DNA of 64,000 bases from Aquabacterium sp. NJ1 (GTDB taxonomy: Bacteria > Pseudomonadota > Gammaproteobacteria > Burkholderiales > Burkholderiaceae_C). Position numbers and translations under genes: made by a program. Below the pieces are notes generated by a model that saw only the letters and a program-made list of their open reading frames with translations, ran no database searches and was not told the DNA's origin. Below, piece by piece: positions 8,850 to 17,953 of the stretch. The stretch's first letter is position 1, and the number at the start of each line of letters is the position of its first letter. Where the stretch lies: NCBI RefSeq assembly GCF_000768065.1, contig NZ_JRKM01000001.1:62001-126000 (forward strand), given 5' to 3'.

Positions 8850-8919
8850 AGGGCACTCCATATGTGATGTCAGGGACGAGGCGAGCGATCGGAGCTCGGC
8901 CCTGTTTGGGTATGTCGGA

Positions 8920-9462
8920 TCAGGTGAACAGGTCGCCCTGCTCGGACATCTGTTTGATCTGTTCATTGATCCATTGCGGGTTCTTGGCCAGCCGCGTCTC
9001 AACCCACTGGGGGTTGTTGGCGATGGCGTCGCGAACCCATTGCGGGTATCGGGCAAGCGATTCAGACAACCAGAGCTTGAGCTTGTTGCGGATGTGGTCG
9101 CGGATGTCTTGCGCATCGACGAGGCCGCAATAGGCAATCGGTGAAAGCGGGCTGCAGCCAACAACACGCAGGCAGTTCACAAACGAGAACGGCTGTCTGT
9201 CCTTGTCCTGCTCGGTGAACACCCAGCGCAGGGTGTCGAACTTGTCTTCCAGCGGCGTGGCCGGGTCAGACAACTGATTGACTTCCTGCAGCAAGCGCCA
9301 GTGCAGGAAGACGATGTCTTCCTCGCTCCAGTCGATGCGTTCAGTCGGGGCGTCCAGCGACAGTGGGTCTGGCGATTCGACCGGGAAAACGGACTGCGTG
9401 TCCCCTGTGAAGCCATTCAAGGCAGCTGGGGGGTGAACCAGGGATGTGCTCGTGTGCAGCAT
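8920..9462 (-). CDS. Hypothetical protein with three PQW repeats, 180 aa
   Basis: No family recognised. The N-terminal 45 residues are low complexity. The middle is acidic and helical (DWSEEDIVFLHWRLLQEVN). The C-terminus has three tandem 11-residue units: ARYPQWVRDAI, ANNPQWVETRL and AKNPQWINEQI, at about DNA positions 8946-9054. These should form short amphipathic helices and may bind a partner protein. The start is the ATG behind a strong GGAGG. It is first in the minus-strand operon that continues into primase and DUF932. Confidence 0.75.
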   Translation of the reverse strand: MLHTSTSLVHPPAALNGFTGDTQSVFPVESPDPLSLDAPTERIDWSEEDIVFLHWRLLQEVNQLSDPATPLEDKFDTLRWVFTEQDKDRQPFSFVNCLRVVGCSPLSPIAYCGLVDAQDIRDHIRNKLKLWLSESLARYPQWVRDAIANNPQWVETRLAKNPQWINEQIKQMSEQGDLFT

Positions 9463-9963
9463 CGTGGCCTCCATGTGAAATAGGGAGGCACAGCGCACCA
9501 CGGGTGGGGCAATGCCCCACAGGGTGATGAACAGTCGGCGTGGTGTATTGACGCACTGCCGATGGCGATGAAGAGACTCCAGGGCTGGCTTGATCGGGTG
9601 GTGAGCCCGTTCGGATCGGTGTGCCAGCTACCGATCGAAGAAAGCTTTCGGGGTGAATGCGCGCATGCCGCCTCAGTGCGGACGTGCCCTCACCTCGAAA
9701 GTAACCTCGATGGCATGGTGATGTCTTTGGTGATGGCGTTGCCATCACGAGGGTGCATGAACTCCAAGGCTTGCCTTGTTTGAATGCAGGGCCAGCTGCT
9801 GCATGGTGACAAGGTAGTGCCGACAAGGCGAGCGGTCAAGACGCTTGGAGCGCAAAACGCAAGCTGATGCCGAAACGCCCTTCAAATGCCGATGATTCCC
9901 TGTGGTGATGCGCAAGGCCGCTTCGCAAGATGGTGGCGAGCACGCCATCGATGGGAGCGCAAC
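9463..9963. other. Divergent intergenic region with two hairpins
   Basis: A 500-bp gap separates the minus-strand operon from the plus-strand gene at 9964. No convincing gene was found in either direction. It contains two perfect inverted repeats: GTGGGGC/GCCCCAC with a 3-nt loop at 9504-9520, and GTGATGGC/GCCATCAC with a 3-nt loop at 9730-9748. Promoters for both directions are expected here, but no clear sigma-70 box stands out. Confidence 0.55.
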
Positions 9964-10728
9964 ATGTCTGACATACAGATCGTCAAGGTGGATCAAGGCG
10001 GGGTCAACGCCCGCATCCTGGCCAAAGAAACCAAAGCCGACTTCCGACGCATCGAGGCCGCCAGCGTGAAGATGCCCACACGCTTCACCAGCGCCGAAGG
10101 CAAGCGATTCTTTGTGCGCCTCTTCAACACGCTGCAACTCAACACACACTTTATTTCGGTGATTGCACGCACCCGGCTGGATCACGATGACATCGCCAAG
10201 GTGGAGGCCACTATTCGGGCGCAACTCGACGCCGTCAACGAGAGCCTGAACAGTGCGATTGATGACGCGGAAGCCATGTTCAAGGCTCATGGCATCACCA
10301 GCGTGGCGACCTATGACACGGTGGCCCTGGACGTGGAGGTCGGGGTGTTGTCGTCATCGGGGCGGCGCTTTCTTGAGGTGCTGGGCAAGCTGGATCAGTT
10401 GATGCCTCTGTTGCAGACACTCGAAATCCACGAGGTCATCACGGCACAAGCCGTGGACATCCAGCGCGCCGCATTGAAGCGCCAGGTGCGTGATGTGGCC
10501 AACGGTGCACGCAACTTTGCCATGGGCCTGCGTCGCCGCATGAATGCCATGGGCGCGCGGCAGGGCTTCGTTGACGACGGCGGCCAAGCCGAGCCGACCT
10601 TGGGCCCGGATGCCATGGCCAATCCGGGGGTACCTGCTCAAGAGAGCTTGCCGAAGCCGGAGGCATCTGCCACTGAGTCTGGACTGGTGTCCGTGGTGGA
10701 AACAGCCAACGTGAGCGGTCAGGACTGA
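9964..10728 (+). CDS. Conjugative-element protein of unknown function, 254 aa
   Basis: A mainly alpha-helical soluble protein. Residues 35-110 (RFFVRLFNTLQLNTHFISV, then DDIAKVEATIRAQLDAVNES) suggest a DUF1845-like protein of the group that includes the IncC regulator AcaB, but this is a weak match made from memory. The region near residues 175-190 is strongly basic (GLRRRMNA), and the last 60 residues are Pro/Ala/Glu-rich. The start is the ATG behind GGGAG. If it is AcaB-like, it would sit above the FlhDC-like pair in a regulatory cascade. Confidence 0.8.
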   Translation: MSDIQIVKVDQGGVNARILAKETKADFRRIEAASVKMPTRFTSAEGKRFFVRLFNTLQLNTHFISVIARTRLDHDDIAKVEATIRAQLDAVNESLNSAIDDAEAMFKAHGITSVATYDTVALDVEVGVLSSSGRRFLEVLGKLDQLMPLLQTLEIHEVITAQAVDIQRAALKRQVRDVANGARNFAMGLRRRMNAMGARQGFVDDGGQAEPTLGPDAMANPGVPAQESLPKPEASATESGLVSVVETANVSGQD

Positions 10729-11093
10729 CTGAGCCACAGGCCAGCGAAGCGCAAGTGATCTCACGCTTGCCACATGCAACCGCACGACATCAAGGGGCCT
10801 TGCGTGGTGAAGCCAGGCTTGAAGTTGGATGCAACTCGGTCGTTCTGATATGGTGGACAAGCCTCAGTGAACAGAGTCTTCGGCATGCCTGGCTTCGGGC
10901 GTGCATTCGCCGCATCGCGGCGGCGTCGCAGTCGATACCTGCCTGCCTGACATTGCTGCACCGTGCGACCGGAACGCCGACGGTGTGCTGCTTGAGTTCA
11001 GCGTTCCTACCGGTTTGCGCAACTCTGACCTAGCGCGGCCGCTACAGAGCAGGTCATGTCTTGCATTGGCTCACGCCATGACGAGGCCAGATC
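10729..11093. other. Intergenic region upstream of the alpA-like gene
   Basis: This 365-bp stretch holds short open frames on both strands, none with a convincing ribosome-binding site or recognisable protein. Nothing further could be identified. Confidence 0.45.
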
Positions 11094-11354
11094 ATGCCCC
11101 GAACCACGTCAACCAGTCGGGCGGCTGCGGCTTTGCCTGCGGCAGCATCGCTTCCTCCAATTCATGCCCTCACGCTGCCTCAAGTGGGCTTCCTGAGGCA
11201 GGCGCAGGTGCTGCAATTCATCCCGATATCCAAGTCCACGCTGTGGCGACGTGTGCAAACGCGCACCTTTCCTGAACCCGTCAAGCTGTCTCCTCGCGTC
11301 ACGGCTTGGCGGGTCGAAGACATCAGGCAATGGATTGCAGCGCAAGGCCAGTAG
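11094..11354 (+). CDS. AlpA-family regulator/excisionase-like protein
   Basis: An 86-residue protein whose residues 25-86 match AlpA: FLRQAQVLQFIPISKSTLWRR forms the helix-turn-helix, followed by FPEPVKLSPRVTAWRVEDI and a terminal WIAAQ. AlpA-type proteins regulate integrases or act as excisionases in prophages and ICEs. The Ser/Thr/Ala-rich first 20 residues may be unstructured, and the true start could lie further in. A tyrosine-recombinase-fold gene follows about 320 bp downstream on the same strand, consistent with a regulatory link. Confidence 0.85.
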   Translation: MPRTTSTSRAAAALPAAASLPPIHALTLPQVGFLRQAQVLQFIPISKSTLWRRVQTRTFPEPVKLSPRVTAWRVEDIRQWIAAQGQ

Positions 11355-11671
11355 GTTTGGCGATCACAAGCTGGTGCTTGTTGGTGCGGTCTCGGTGCAC
11401 AGGTTTCATTTGCGATGAAGCAACGCACCGCCAGATCGTCGTGTTTGTTCCGCCATTGCGCATGGCGCAATTCCTGATGCCTGAGTAGATGCCACAGAAA
11501 TTGCTTGGTGAGAGCCACCTTCGCGCTGATCTGGCCATGGCCGACCGGGCCCGTCAGATGCCGAAAGCCCCCGTCTTCATCGGCCCATTTGACTGGTGAA
11601 AACCCATCGAGGGGCAGAGCATCAAGATGCAGTTAGGCACGAGGGAAGGGGAACGAAAGAGGGAGAGGGTC
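11355..11671. other. Intergenic region before the recombinase-like gene
   Basis: About 317 bp without a supported gene. The last 20 bp carry the GGGAGAGGG ribosome-binding site of the next gene. No attachment-site-like direct repeat was recognised by eye. Confidence 0.4.
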
Positions 11672-12613
11672 ATGTCATGCGAACCAGAGCCAGAACAGGA
11701 TGGGGATACCGTTGCCCAGTCGATCAGGATGCTGATCGCGGTGGTCGAAGGCGGAACGTACGAAGCGGTGGCGGGCTGCTTCGGGGTGACCCGCACCGCC
11801 GTGGAGCGGAGGATCAAAGCGATTGCCGTCAGGCTTAGCCAGGTTGCCGGTATCGAAGGCTTGAACGAAGACGGTGCGGCCTTTGTGCGCCGCTTGCGCC
11901 AGCACAAGGACGCGATCCTTGTGGCCTTGGAGGCCTTCGATCCAAAACGGCCAGATGATCATCGGTCGAACCGCATTCTGACTGCCGATGAAATCCTTCA
12001 GGCAGGCAAGCGCATCAAGGCGCGCAGCGTCCACCCTTGGCACGACCTGGCGTTGTTCTACCTTCTGTTCGCCACAGGTGCCCGCCCGCTGGAAATCGCC
12101 AGGCTGGAGGTGCGTGACTACTTGCACGCAGACGGCAGTGTTCGGCGACGATCTGAGATGCGGGCCGAGGTGGCCATCACGCAAAAGGCCAGGCCGTTGT
12201 ACTTCCTCAGCACGCGCCTGGACGATGCCCTGTCGCACTATCTACAAGAGCGTCTTCAGCAGGACTTGGGCGTGGGGCAGATGGACGCCTACCGGGGGCT
12301 GGACCCTTTCAGCCGCTTGTTCCTGTCGCCCACGGGGGTGGGCTTCAAGATCACGCCCTACGGTGAAGCCGGTCAGCGCCGGTTTCTGTGTCGACCGATC
12401 CTGGAAACATACCGCAAGCTGTTTCGCTATGGTGGGATGAAAGATGTGACGGCGCTGTCGGTGCGGCGGACGGTGGTTGCGCGCTTGTACGAGCGTGGCG
12501 CCGATGAGGATGATGTCGGCTTGATTCTGGGCATCAGCGAACGCAGTGCGGTGCGCGAGCTGCTGGCACGCCATAAGCCGACCATTGAGCAACTGCTTGA
12601 TGAACTGGTGTGA
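11672..12613 (+). CDS. Tyrosine-recombinase-fold protein lacking the expected catalytic tyrosine
   Basis: About 313 residues. An N-terminal helix-turn-helix (GGTYEAVAGCFGVTRTAVERR, near residues 30-50) precedes a domain resembling the integrase catalytic fold. The first catalytic Arg is present in ATGARPLEIARL, and the second in the HxxR-like box LSVRRTV. The His of that box is Ser, the LGH motif reads LGI, and the tyrosine position reads as Leu in ISERSAVRELLAR. It may therefore act as a DNA-binding regulator rather than a strand-exchange enzyme. The start follows GGGAGAGGG; an earlier ATG at 11627 is possible. It is coupled to the DUF1173 gene by a 4-bp overlap. Confidence 0.82.
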   Translation: MSCEPEPEQDGDTVAQSIRMLIAVVEGGTYEAVAGCFGVTRTAVERRIKAIAVRLSQVAGIEGLNEDGAAFVRRLRQHKDAILVALEAFDPKRPDDHRSNRILTADEILQAGKRIKARSVHPWHDLALFYLLFATGARPLEIARLEVRDYLHADGSVRRRSEMRAEVAITQKARPLYFLSTRLDDALSHYLQERLQQDLGVGQMDAYRGLDPFSRLFLSPTGVGFKITPYGEAGQRRFLCRPILETYRKLFRYGGMKDVTALSVRRTVVARLYERGADEDDVGLILGISERSAVRELLARHKPTIEQLLDELV

Positions 12614-13857
12614 ACATCATGGTGCCCCCAAACATCGCAGAGGGTGACATTCAGCGCTTTTCCATCAAGGGGAGGGTGGTGGAAGCGAATGCCTCGGACA
12701 TGCAGGAACTGCTGGCCCACGTGTACGAAACACCAGAGCGCCCTCGGTGTCTGTGCATCCCGGGTGGGGTGGAGATGTACGTGGCGCGACACCGTCTGTT
12801 TGTCGTCAAACGCATGCCAGACACGGGGTGTCGGCACCACCCGTCGTGCCCTTCGTTTGAGCCGGAGTGCCAGCAATCAGGCCTGGGCGAGTTGGTGGGT
12901 GAGGCCATTCTAGAACTGGTGCCCGGGCAGATCCAGTTGCGCGTGGACTTTCCATGGGTGCGCACGGCGGGGCGAAACCTGGTGAGGGGGGAAGTGCATG
13001 GGGTGGCCGAGGTGGAGGCGCCAAGGCGACGCATGAGCCTGCATGCCTTGATGCACTTTCTGTTCGAGAGGGCGGGCTTCAACCGATGGAGCCCGGCCAT
13101 GGCCGGCAAGCGCAACCAGGGGGTGCTACACAAATACCTGATGCATGCGGCCGAGGACGTGGTGGTCAAAGGCGTGGGGCTGAGTGATCGGCTTTATGTG
13201 CCCGAGGCCTTCAACGAGGCCAGCAAATTCGAGGCAGCGCAACGTCGGCGAAACAAGCTGGCCGTCTTGCGGCCCCATGAAGGGCAAAGCCCTCTGGCCG
13301 TGGTCATCGGTGAATTCAAGGTCTGCGAGGCCACCACCTTAGGCCGTCGCGTCTGGGTCAAGCACATGCCCGATGCCCCTTTGTTGGTGGGCACCAAGAC
13401 TTGGGAGCGCATCGAGCGCGTGTTCGCCTCGTTGTTCGAAGCGCGCGATGCCGACAGCGGACATAAGGTGCGTCTGGTATTGGCGGCGCTGATCCGGGCA
13501 CGCAGGGAGCACACCTATGAGATCGATGCGGCCAGCTTGATGTTGACCAGTGAGCATTGGATTCCGATTGAAGGTGTGCACGAGTTGCCGCTGGTGCATG
13601 CCCTGGTGGATCAGGGCAGACGTTTTGTCAAACCTCTGCGTTACGACGCCAGGAGCGCCGCTGCATTTCCGAATGCCTTGTTATTGGACGCGGGACCACT
13701 GCCGCTGCCTTTGCACGTCATCAGCGCCTTCATGGCACCCAAGGAGCGTACGGAAAAGGAGCGTGTTGTACGAGCGGCCGGTGCCGCTCCCTGGCTGTGG
13801 TGGAGCACTGAAGCGATGCCTGCGTTGCCCGAGGCGGTCATGCTCAGAAACCACTGA
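12610..13857 (+). CDS. DUF1173 protein
   Basis: A 415-residue protein resembling DUF1173, a family carried by plasmids and ICEs. The N-terminal part has the expected PRCLCIPGGVEMYVARHR, then KRMPDTGCRHHPSCPSFEP and QSGLGE; the Cys/His cluster near residues 47-85 could bind zinc. No enzymatic role is known. The GTG at 12610 overlaps the preceding stop by 4 bp; an ATG at 12619 is an equally possible start. It is the last gene of the left backbone: the metal-resistance block begins 6 bp beyond its stop, on the opposite strand. Confidence 0.87.
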   Translation: MNIMVPPNIAEGDIQRFSIKGRVVEANASDMQELLAHVYETPERPRCLCIPGGVEMYVARHRLFVVKRMPDTGCRHHPSCPSFEPECQQSGLGELVGEAILELVPGQIQLRVDFPWVRTAGRNLVRGEVHGVAEVEAPRRRMSLHALMHFLFERAGFNRWSPAMAGKRNQGVLHKYLMHAAEDVVVKGVGLSDRLYVPEAFNEASKFEAAQRRRNKLAVLRPHEGQSPLAVVIGEFKVCEATTLGRRVWVKHMPDAPLLVGTKTWERIERVFASLFEARDADSGHKVRLVLAALIRARREHTYEIDAASLMLTSEHWIPIEGVHELPLVHALVDQGRRFVKPLRYDARSAAAFPNALLLDAGPLPLPLHVISAFMAPKERTEKERVVRAAGAAPWLWWSTEAMPALPEAVMLRNH

Positions 13858-13863
13858 GCAAGC

Positions 13864-15282
13864 TCAGTTCAACGCACAGGGCAGGCGGAACTCAAAGGCC
13901 GTGTTGCCATGGCTGGAGCGGACGGCAATCTCACCGCCATGGGCCTCGGCGATGGACTTGACGATGGCCAGACCCAAGCCCGCACCATCTCCATTGCGTT
14001 GCCTGGACGGGTCCACCCGGTAGAAGCGATCAAAGAGGTGGGGCAGGTGCTCGGGCGCGATGGTGTCACCCGGATTGGATACGGTGATCACCACTGATTG
14101 TTGGTCCTGCCGAAGCGATACGGTCACAGCCTGTTCGCCGCTTGTGTGGCGGATGGCGTTGGAGAGCAGGTTGCTCAATGCGCGCCGGATCATCAGTCTG
14201 TCACCCCTCACCCTAGGCATCTGACCTGTGCGCTTCAATTGAATGTGACGCTCCTCGGCCCAGGGCTCGAAATACTCGAACAGCGCGTCCAGTTCGGCTG
14301 CCATGTCCACGTCCACCAGGTCTGGCTTGATCAGTTGGTTGTCTGTCTGTGCCAGGTAGAGCATGTCGCTGATCATCTTGGCCATGCGTTCATACTCTTC
14401 CAGGTTCGAATAGAGCACTTCTCGGTATGCGTCAGCACCGCGCGCTTGTGACAGCAACACCTGAGTCTGGGTTGTCAGGTTGGTGACGGGAGTGCGCAGC
14501 TCGTGGGCGATGTCCGCAGAGAAATTGCTCAGGCGTCTGAAGTCCTGCTCAATGTGTTCCAGCATGTCGTTGAAGGACGCGGCCAAACCTGATAACTCAA
14601 TAGGCACCTTCTTGGGGTCCAACCTCAGGTGAAGCTGGTCGGCAGAGATGCCGCGAATGCGGTCACTCATGTCGCGCAGCGGTGCATGCCCCCGGTACAC
14701 CGCCAGCCAGGTTGCTGCAATGGCAAACAGGCCCGCCGCGGCCATGGCAGCCCAGACCGTACGCCGAAAACTCACCAGAAAATGATCGTGAAAGCCGGTG
14801 GCCGTCGCCACGACGATGGTGTAAGGCTGCGTGGCGCCTTGCTCGGCATCCGTACGCACCACGGTGCCACGGTAGGACTGATCCTGCTCCTGCCAGACAT
14901 GCAGCTTGTCAGCATCCACGCCAGAGGCCGCAGGCTGCGTTTGTGCCAGGGCTTCCATTTTAGGACCCGGTGTGGCAAACAAGGTGCGGCCGGTGCCATC
15001 GGCCACGAGGTAGTACATGCCGTGGTGACCACTGACGGCACCTGCCAGCCGACGGGCGATGTCCTGCTCGGGCGCAGCGTCGGGCATGCTGGTCAGCACC
15101 CGTTCAACAGAATGCGCCACCACCTCCAGCTCTTCCACGTCCTGCTGCATGAAGTGCTGTTCGATTGAGTTCTGGATGATCCAGCCCAGGGCCCAAAACA
15201 CCAGCGTGATCGCGATGCCGATGGACACGGTCAAGCGCAGGGCCAGCGATGCTGGCCGACGCTGCACAACATCAGACATCAT
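13864..15282 (-). CDS. cusS: Heavy-metal sensor histidine kinase (CusS/CopS-like)
   Basis: About 472 residues. A membrane segment near residues 15-37 is followed by a periplasmic domain ([16 protein letters not shown] ... [15 protein letters not shown]), a second segment near 170-190, a HAMP linker, an H-box ([17 protein letters not shown]) and ATPase motifs ([25 protein letters not shown]). CusS-type kinases sense periplasmic Cu(I)/Ag(I) and phosphorylate the paired regulator. The ATG at 15282 follows GGAAG and overlaps the regulator gene by 11 bp. Only 6 bp separate its end from the DUF1173 gene. Confidence 0.93.
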   Translation of the reverse strand: MMSDVVQRRPASLALRLTVSIGIAITLVFWALGWIIQNSIEQHFMQQDVEELEVVAHSVERVLTSMPDAAPEQDIARRLAGAVSGHHGMYYLVADGTGRTLFATPGPKMEALAQTQPAASGVDADKLHVWQEQDQSYRGTVVRTDAEQGATQPYTIVVATATGFHDHFLVSFRRTVWAAMAAAGLFAIAATWLAVYRGHAPLRDMSDRIRGISADQLHLRLDPKKVPIELSGLAASFNDMLEHIEQDFRRLSNFSADIAHELRTPVTNLTTQTQVLLSQARGADAYREVLYSNLEEYERMAKMISDMLYLAQTDNQLIKPDLVDVDMAAELDALFEYFEPWAEERHIQLKRTGQMPRVRGDRLMIRRALSNLLSNAIRHTSGEQAVTVSLRQDQQSVVITVSNPGDTIAPEHLPHLFDRFYRVDPSRQRNGDGAGLGLAIVKSIAEAHGGEIAVRSSHGNTAFEFRLPCALN

Positions 15283-15955
15283 CGGGTGCTTCCAGGCTGT
15301 AGCCCATGCCACGCACGGTGTGGATCAGCTTGGGCTCGAACTCATCATCGATCTTGGCGCGCAAGCGGCGGATGGCCACGTCGATGACGTTGGTGTCGCT
15401 GTCAAAGTTCATGTCCCAAACCTGGGAGGCGATCAGAGAGCGCGGCAGGACTTCGCCCTGGCGGCGGACCAACAGCTCTAGCAGCGAGAACTCCTTGCCG
15501 GTGAGGTTGATGCGCGCCGTGCCCCGCATGGCACGGCGTTTGGCCAGGTCCAGCACAAGGTCGGCCACCTGCAGGCGGTCTGATTGCACAGGCGTGCTGC
15601 CCCGGCGCATCAGGGTGCGCACACGTGCCAGCAACTCGGCAAAGGCAAAGGGTTTGACCAGGTAGTCGTCGGCACCCAACTCCAGGCCTTTGACGCGGTC
15701 TTCCACGCTGTCTCTGGCGGTCAGAAAGAGCACGGGCGTCTGTTTACCCGCTTCGCGCAGGGATTGCAAGATCCGCCAGCCATCCACATCAGGCAGCATC
15801 ACATCCAGCACGATCAGGTCATAAGGCTCGGTCATGGCCAGGTGGTGGCCATCCAGACCAGTGCGTGCAAGATCCACCACAAAACCGGCCTCCATCAGCC
15901 CTTGCCGGAGGTAGTCGGCGGTTTTGCTTTCATCCTCGACGACGAGCAATTTCAC
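15272..15955 (-). CDS. cusR: Heavy-metal response regulator (CusR/CopR-like)
   Basis: An OmpR-class regulator of about 227 residues. The receiver domain has VVEDE, the phospho-acceptor Asp in [14 protein letters not shown] and Lys in [10 protein letters not shown]. The winged-helix domain has the usual [11 protein letters not shown] and [10 protein letters not shown] ending. The GTG at 15955 has GGGAG 8 nt upstream and gives the family-typical start VKLLVVEDE; an ATG at 15970 has no visible ribosome-binding site. It is cotranscribed with the sensor gene, divergent from the efflux operon, and likely binds the inverted repeat at 16040-16061. Confidence 0.93.
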   Translation of the reverse strand: MKLLVVEDESKTADYLRQGLMEAGFVVDLARTGLDGHHLAMTEPYDLIVLDVMLPDVDGWRILQSLREAGKQTPVLFLTARDSVEDRVKGLELGADDYLVKPFAFAELLARVRTLMRRGSTPVQSDRLQVADLVLDLAKRRAMRGTARINLTGKEFSLLELLVRRQGEVLPRSLIASQVWDMNFDSDTNVIDVAIRRLRAKIDDEFEPKLIHTVRGMGYSLEAPDDV

Positions 15956-16039
15956 GAGGGCATCTCCCATTCAAAACACACAGATCACCGAGGCGACAGC
16001 CGCACTGTAGCGAACGGCGGCTGTCTGAAAGATGAGCTG

Positions 16040-16061
16040 AACATTACAACATTGTCATGTT
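16040..16061. promoter_or_regulatory. Predicted CusR/CopR operator, copy 1
   Basis: A 22-bp inverted repeat of form AACATTAC-N6-GTCATGTT lies between the divergent regulator gene and the efflux operon. It resembles the known CusR/CopR boxes (AATGACAA/TTGTCATT type). A second copy with the same arm sequences and spacing lies at 22769-22790. Confidence 0.78.
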
Positions 16062-16120
16062 CTGGTAACTCGATTGTTGGGTGGGGTTGCGCATGATCGC
16101 GGCATTCCAAAACGGGAACC

Positions 16121-17365
16121 GTGAAAGACCGTGACATGCTGAGCAAGCGTAGACATGCCCAAGCCGCCTGGATGTTTGGTTTATTGATGGGGCTGACCTC
16201 GGGGCGCGGCGTGGTGGCGCAGACTATGACCCAGGCGCTGGATGCGGCTTGGGCACGCGCGCCTCAGGCCGTTGCCCTGAGCGCCAGGCAAGCTGAAGCC
16301 CAGGCAGGCCTGGACCTTGCGCGAGGTTTGACGCCAGGGCCAGCATCCGTGTCGCTCAACCACTTGAACGACCGTCTCAACCAAAACACCGGGCGCCGTG
16401 AGTGGGAAGTAGAGTTGGCCACGCCCCTCTGGTTGCCAGGACAAAGGAGCGCGCGCGAATCCCTGGCAGAAAAGGCGGCGGTCGAACTGGATGCGAGGAA
16501 CGCCAGCCTGAAGCTGCAACTGGCTGCCGAGGTGCGCGAAGCCTGGTGGCGGGTGGCTGCGGCACGTGATGCGGCAGCGCTGGCGCATCAGCGACTGGAA
16601 ACCGCGCAGGCTTTGGAGGGTAGCGTGTTGCGCCGGTTCAAGACCGGCGATCTGGCCCGTGTGGATGCGAACCTGGTCAAGACCGAACGCCTGGCAGCCC
16701 AGGCTGAGGTGCTCGACGCCGACAGTGGCTTGCAGCAAGCGATGCAGGCCTATCGCACGCTCACGGGGGCGGACGCTCCAGTTGCACTTCCGGCTGAAAC
16801 CGCACAGGCGCAGGACGTGGAAGCATCGCGCCTGTCATTGCATCCCCAATTGCGCGCCTTGCAGGCGATCGCCGAGGTGGCACAGAGTCGCCTGGCGCTG
16901 GTGGATGCCAGCCAGCGCGATGCGCCCGAGATTGCCGTGAGATGGACCAACCAACGCGGCGACGGCATGACGCCGTATGACCAGGCCGTGGGGGTGAAGC
17001 TGACCATCCCTCTGTCTTCTGGTGCCAGGGTGCGCCAGGATGGCGCTGCAGCGAGAGCAGAACTGGCGCAGGCTGAAGCGGAGTTGACCCTTGCTCAAAC
17101 CCGCACGCAGCAAGAGGCGCTCAGAGCGCAAAGCGAGTTGGATCTGGCCCAGCGGCAGTTGGACATGGCGCGTGAGCGTCAGGCCTTGACCGCAGACAAC
17201 TTGAACCTGGCGCAGCGCTCGTTCGAGTTGGGTGAGTCCGATCTGCCCACCCTGATGCGCGCCCGCGCTGCCTCCCATGAAGCGCAGGCCTGGTTCAAAC
17301 GTCAAGAGACGGCCCACTCCCTGGCGCAGTCTCGACTTCTTCAAGCCCAAGGGGTATTGCCTTGA
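16121..17365 (+). CDS. TolC-family outer-membrane channel of a metal RND pump
   Basis: A 414-residue protein with a signal peptide (about residues 8-34, ending near GRGVVAQ) and two repeated outer-membrane-efflux-protein halves rich in long Ala/Gln/Leu/Arg helices (EVREAWWRVAAARDAAALAHQ; later AELAQAEAELTLAQTRTQQE). It forms the outer-membrane tunnel for the adaptor and RND pump encoded downstream. The predicted operator lies 60 bp upstream. The GTG at 16121 is used here; an ATG at 16136 is a plausible alternative. The gene overlaps the next by 4 bp. Confidence 0.9.
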   Translation: MKDRDMLSKRRHAQAAWMFGLLMGLTSGRGVVAQTMTQALDAAWARAPQAVALSARQAEAQAGLDLARGLTPGPASVSLNHLNDRLNQNTGRREWEVELATPLWLPGQRSARESLAEKAAVELDARNASLKLQLAAEVREAWWRVAAARDAAALAHQRLETAQALEGSVLRRFKTGDLARVDANLVKTERLAAQAEVLDADSGLQQAMQAYRTLTGADAPVALPAETAQAQDVEASRLSLHPQLRALQAIAEVAQSRLALVDASQRDAPEIAVRWTNQRGDGMTPYDQAVGVKLTIPLSSGARVRQDGAAARAELAQAEAELTLAQTRTQQEALRAQSELDLAQRQLDMARERQALTADNLNLAQRSFELGESDLPTLMRARAASHEAQAWFKRQETAHSLAQSRLLQAQGVLP

Positions 17366-17949
17366 AAAGAACATTGATTGCCTGCGCGCTCGCATGTGGC
17401 GCGCTGACGGCGGGGGCCCATGGCGGCGAAGACCATGGCGAGGCTGCGGCTGCGCCGGTTCAAGTGGGGCAGGCGCCACGCGCTGTGGCTCAGACCGATG
17501 ATTTCGAGTTGGTGATGGTGCTGACGGGCGCTCATGCGTCTGGCGAACCGGAACACGACCACCCCACTGTCCCGCCCGTGTTGACCTTGTACCTGGACCG
17601 CTTTGCCACCAACGCGCCCGTTGCCGGCGCCACCGTCGAGGTGGAAAGCGGGGCGTTCAAAGCCGTGGCCAAACAGGTGGAGGCGGGTGTGTACACCGTT
17701 GCAGGCCAGGTCTTTGCCAAGCCAGGGCGTTACCCGCTGACGGTGTCGGTGCAGACCGACGACGGGGCTGATTTGCTCGAAGCTTCGCTGCAATACGAGG
17801 CGCCAAAGGCTTCGGCATCTACTTCTTCGCCTGAATCGGCCCCTGTCTGGCGCAAGTTGGGAGGCTGGGCCGCCGGTTTGGCCCTGGTGCTGATCATCGC
17901 CGGATGGGCATGGCGCCGCCGCCCAGGCACCTCACCGATTGAAGGCTGA
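17362..17949 (+). CDS. Membrane-anchored periplasmic protein of the RND operon
   Basis: A 195-residue protein, not assigned to a named family. It has a signal peptide (about residues 1-19), then an acidic/His motif AHGGEDHGE, an Ig-like beta-rich domain (LTLYLDRFATNAPVAGATVEV ... YTVAGQVFAKPGRYPLTVSV) and a C-terminal membrane helix (GGWAAGLALVLIIAGWAW) followed by Arg residues. The start is a TTG whose last two bases belong to the stop of the preceding gene. Lying between the channel and adaptor genes, it is likely an accessory metal-binding subunit of the efflux system. Confidence 0.85.
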   Translation: MKRTLIACALACGALTAGAHGGEDHGEAAAAPVQVGQAPRAVAQTDDFELVMVLTGAHASGEPEHDHPTVPPVLTLYLDRFATNAPVAGATVEVESGAFKAVAKQVEAGVYTVAGQVFAKPGRYPLTVSVQTDDGADLLEASLQYEAPKASASTSSPESAPVWRKLGGWAAGLALVLIIAGWAWRRRPGTSPIEG

Positions 17950-17953
17950 GCTT

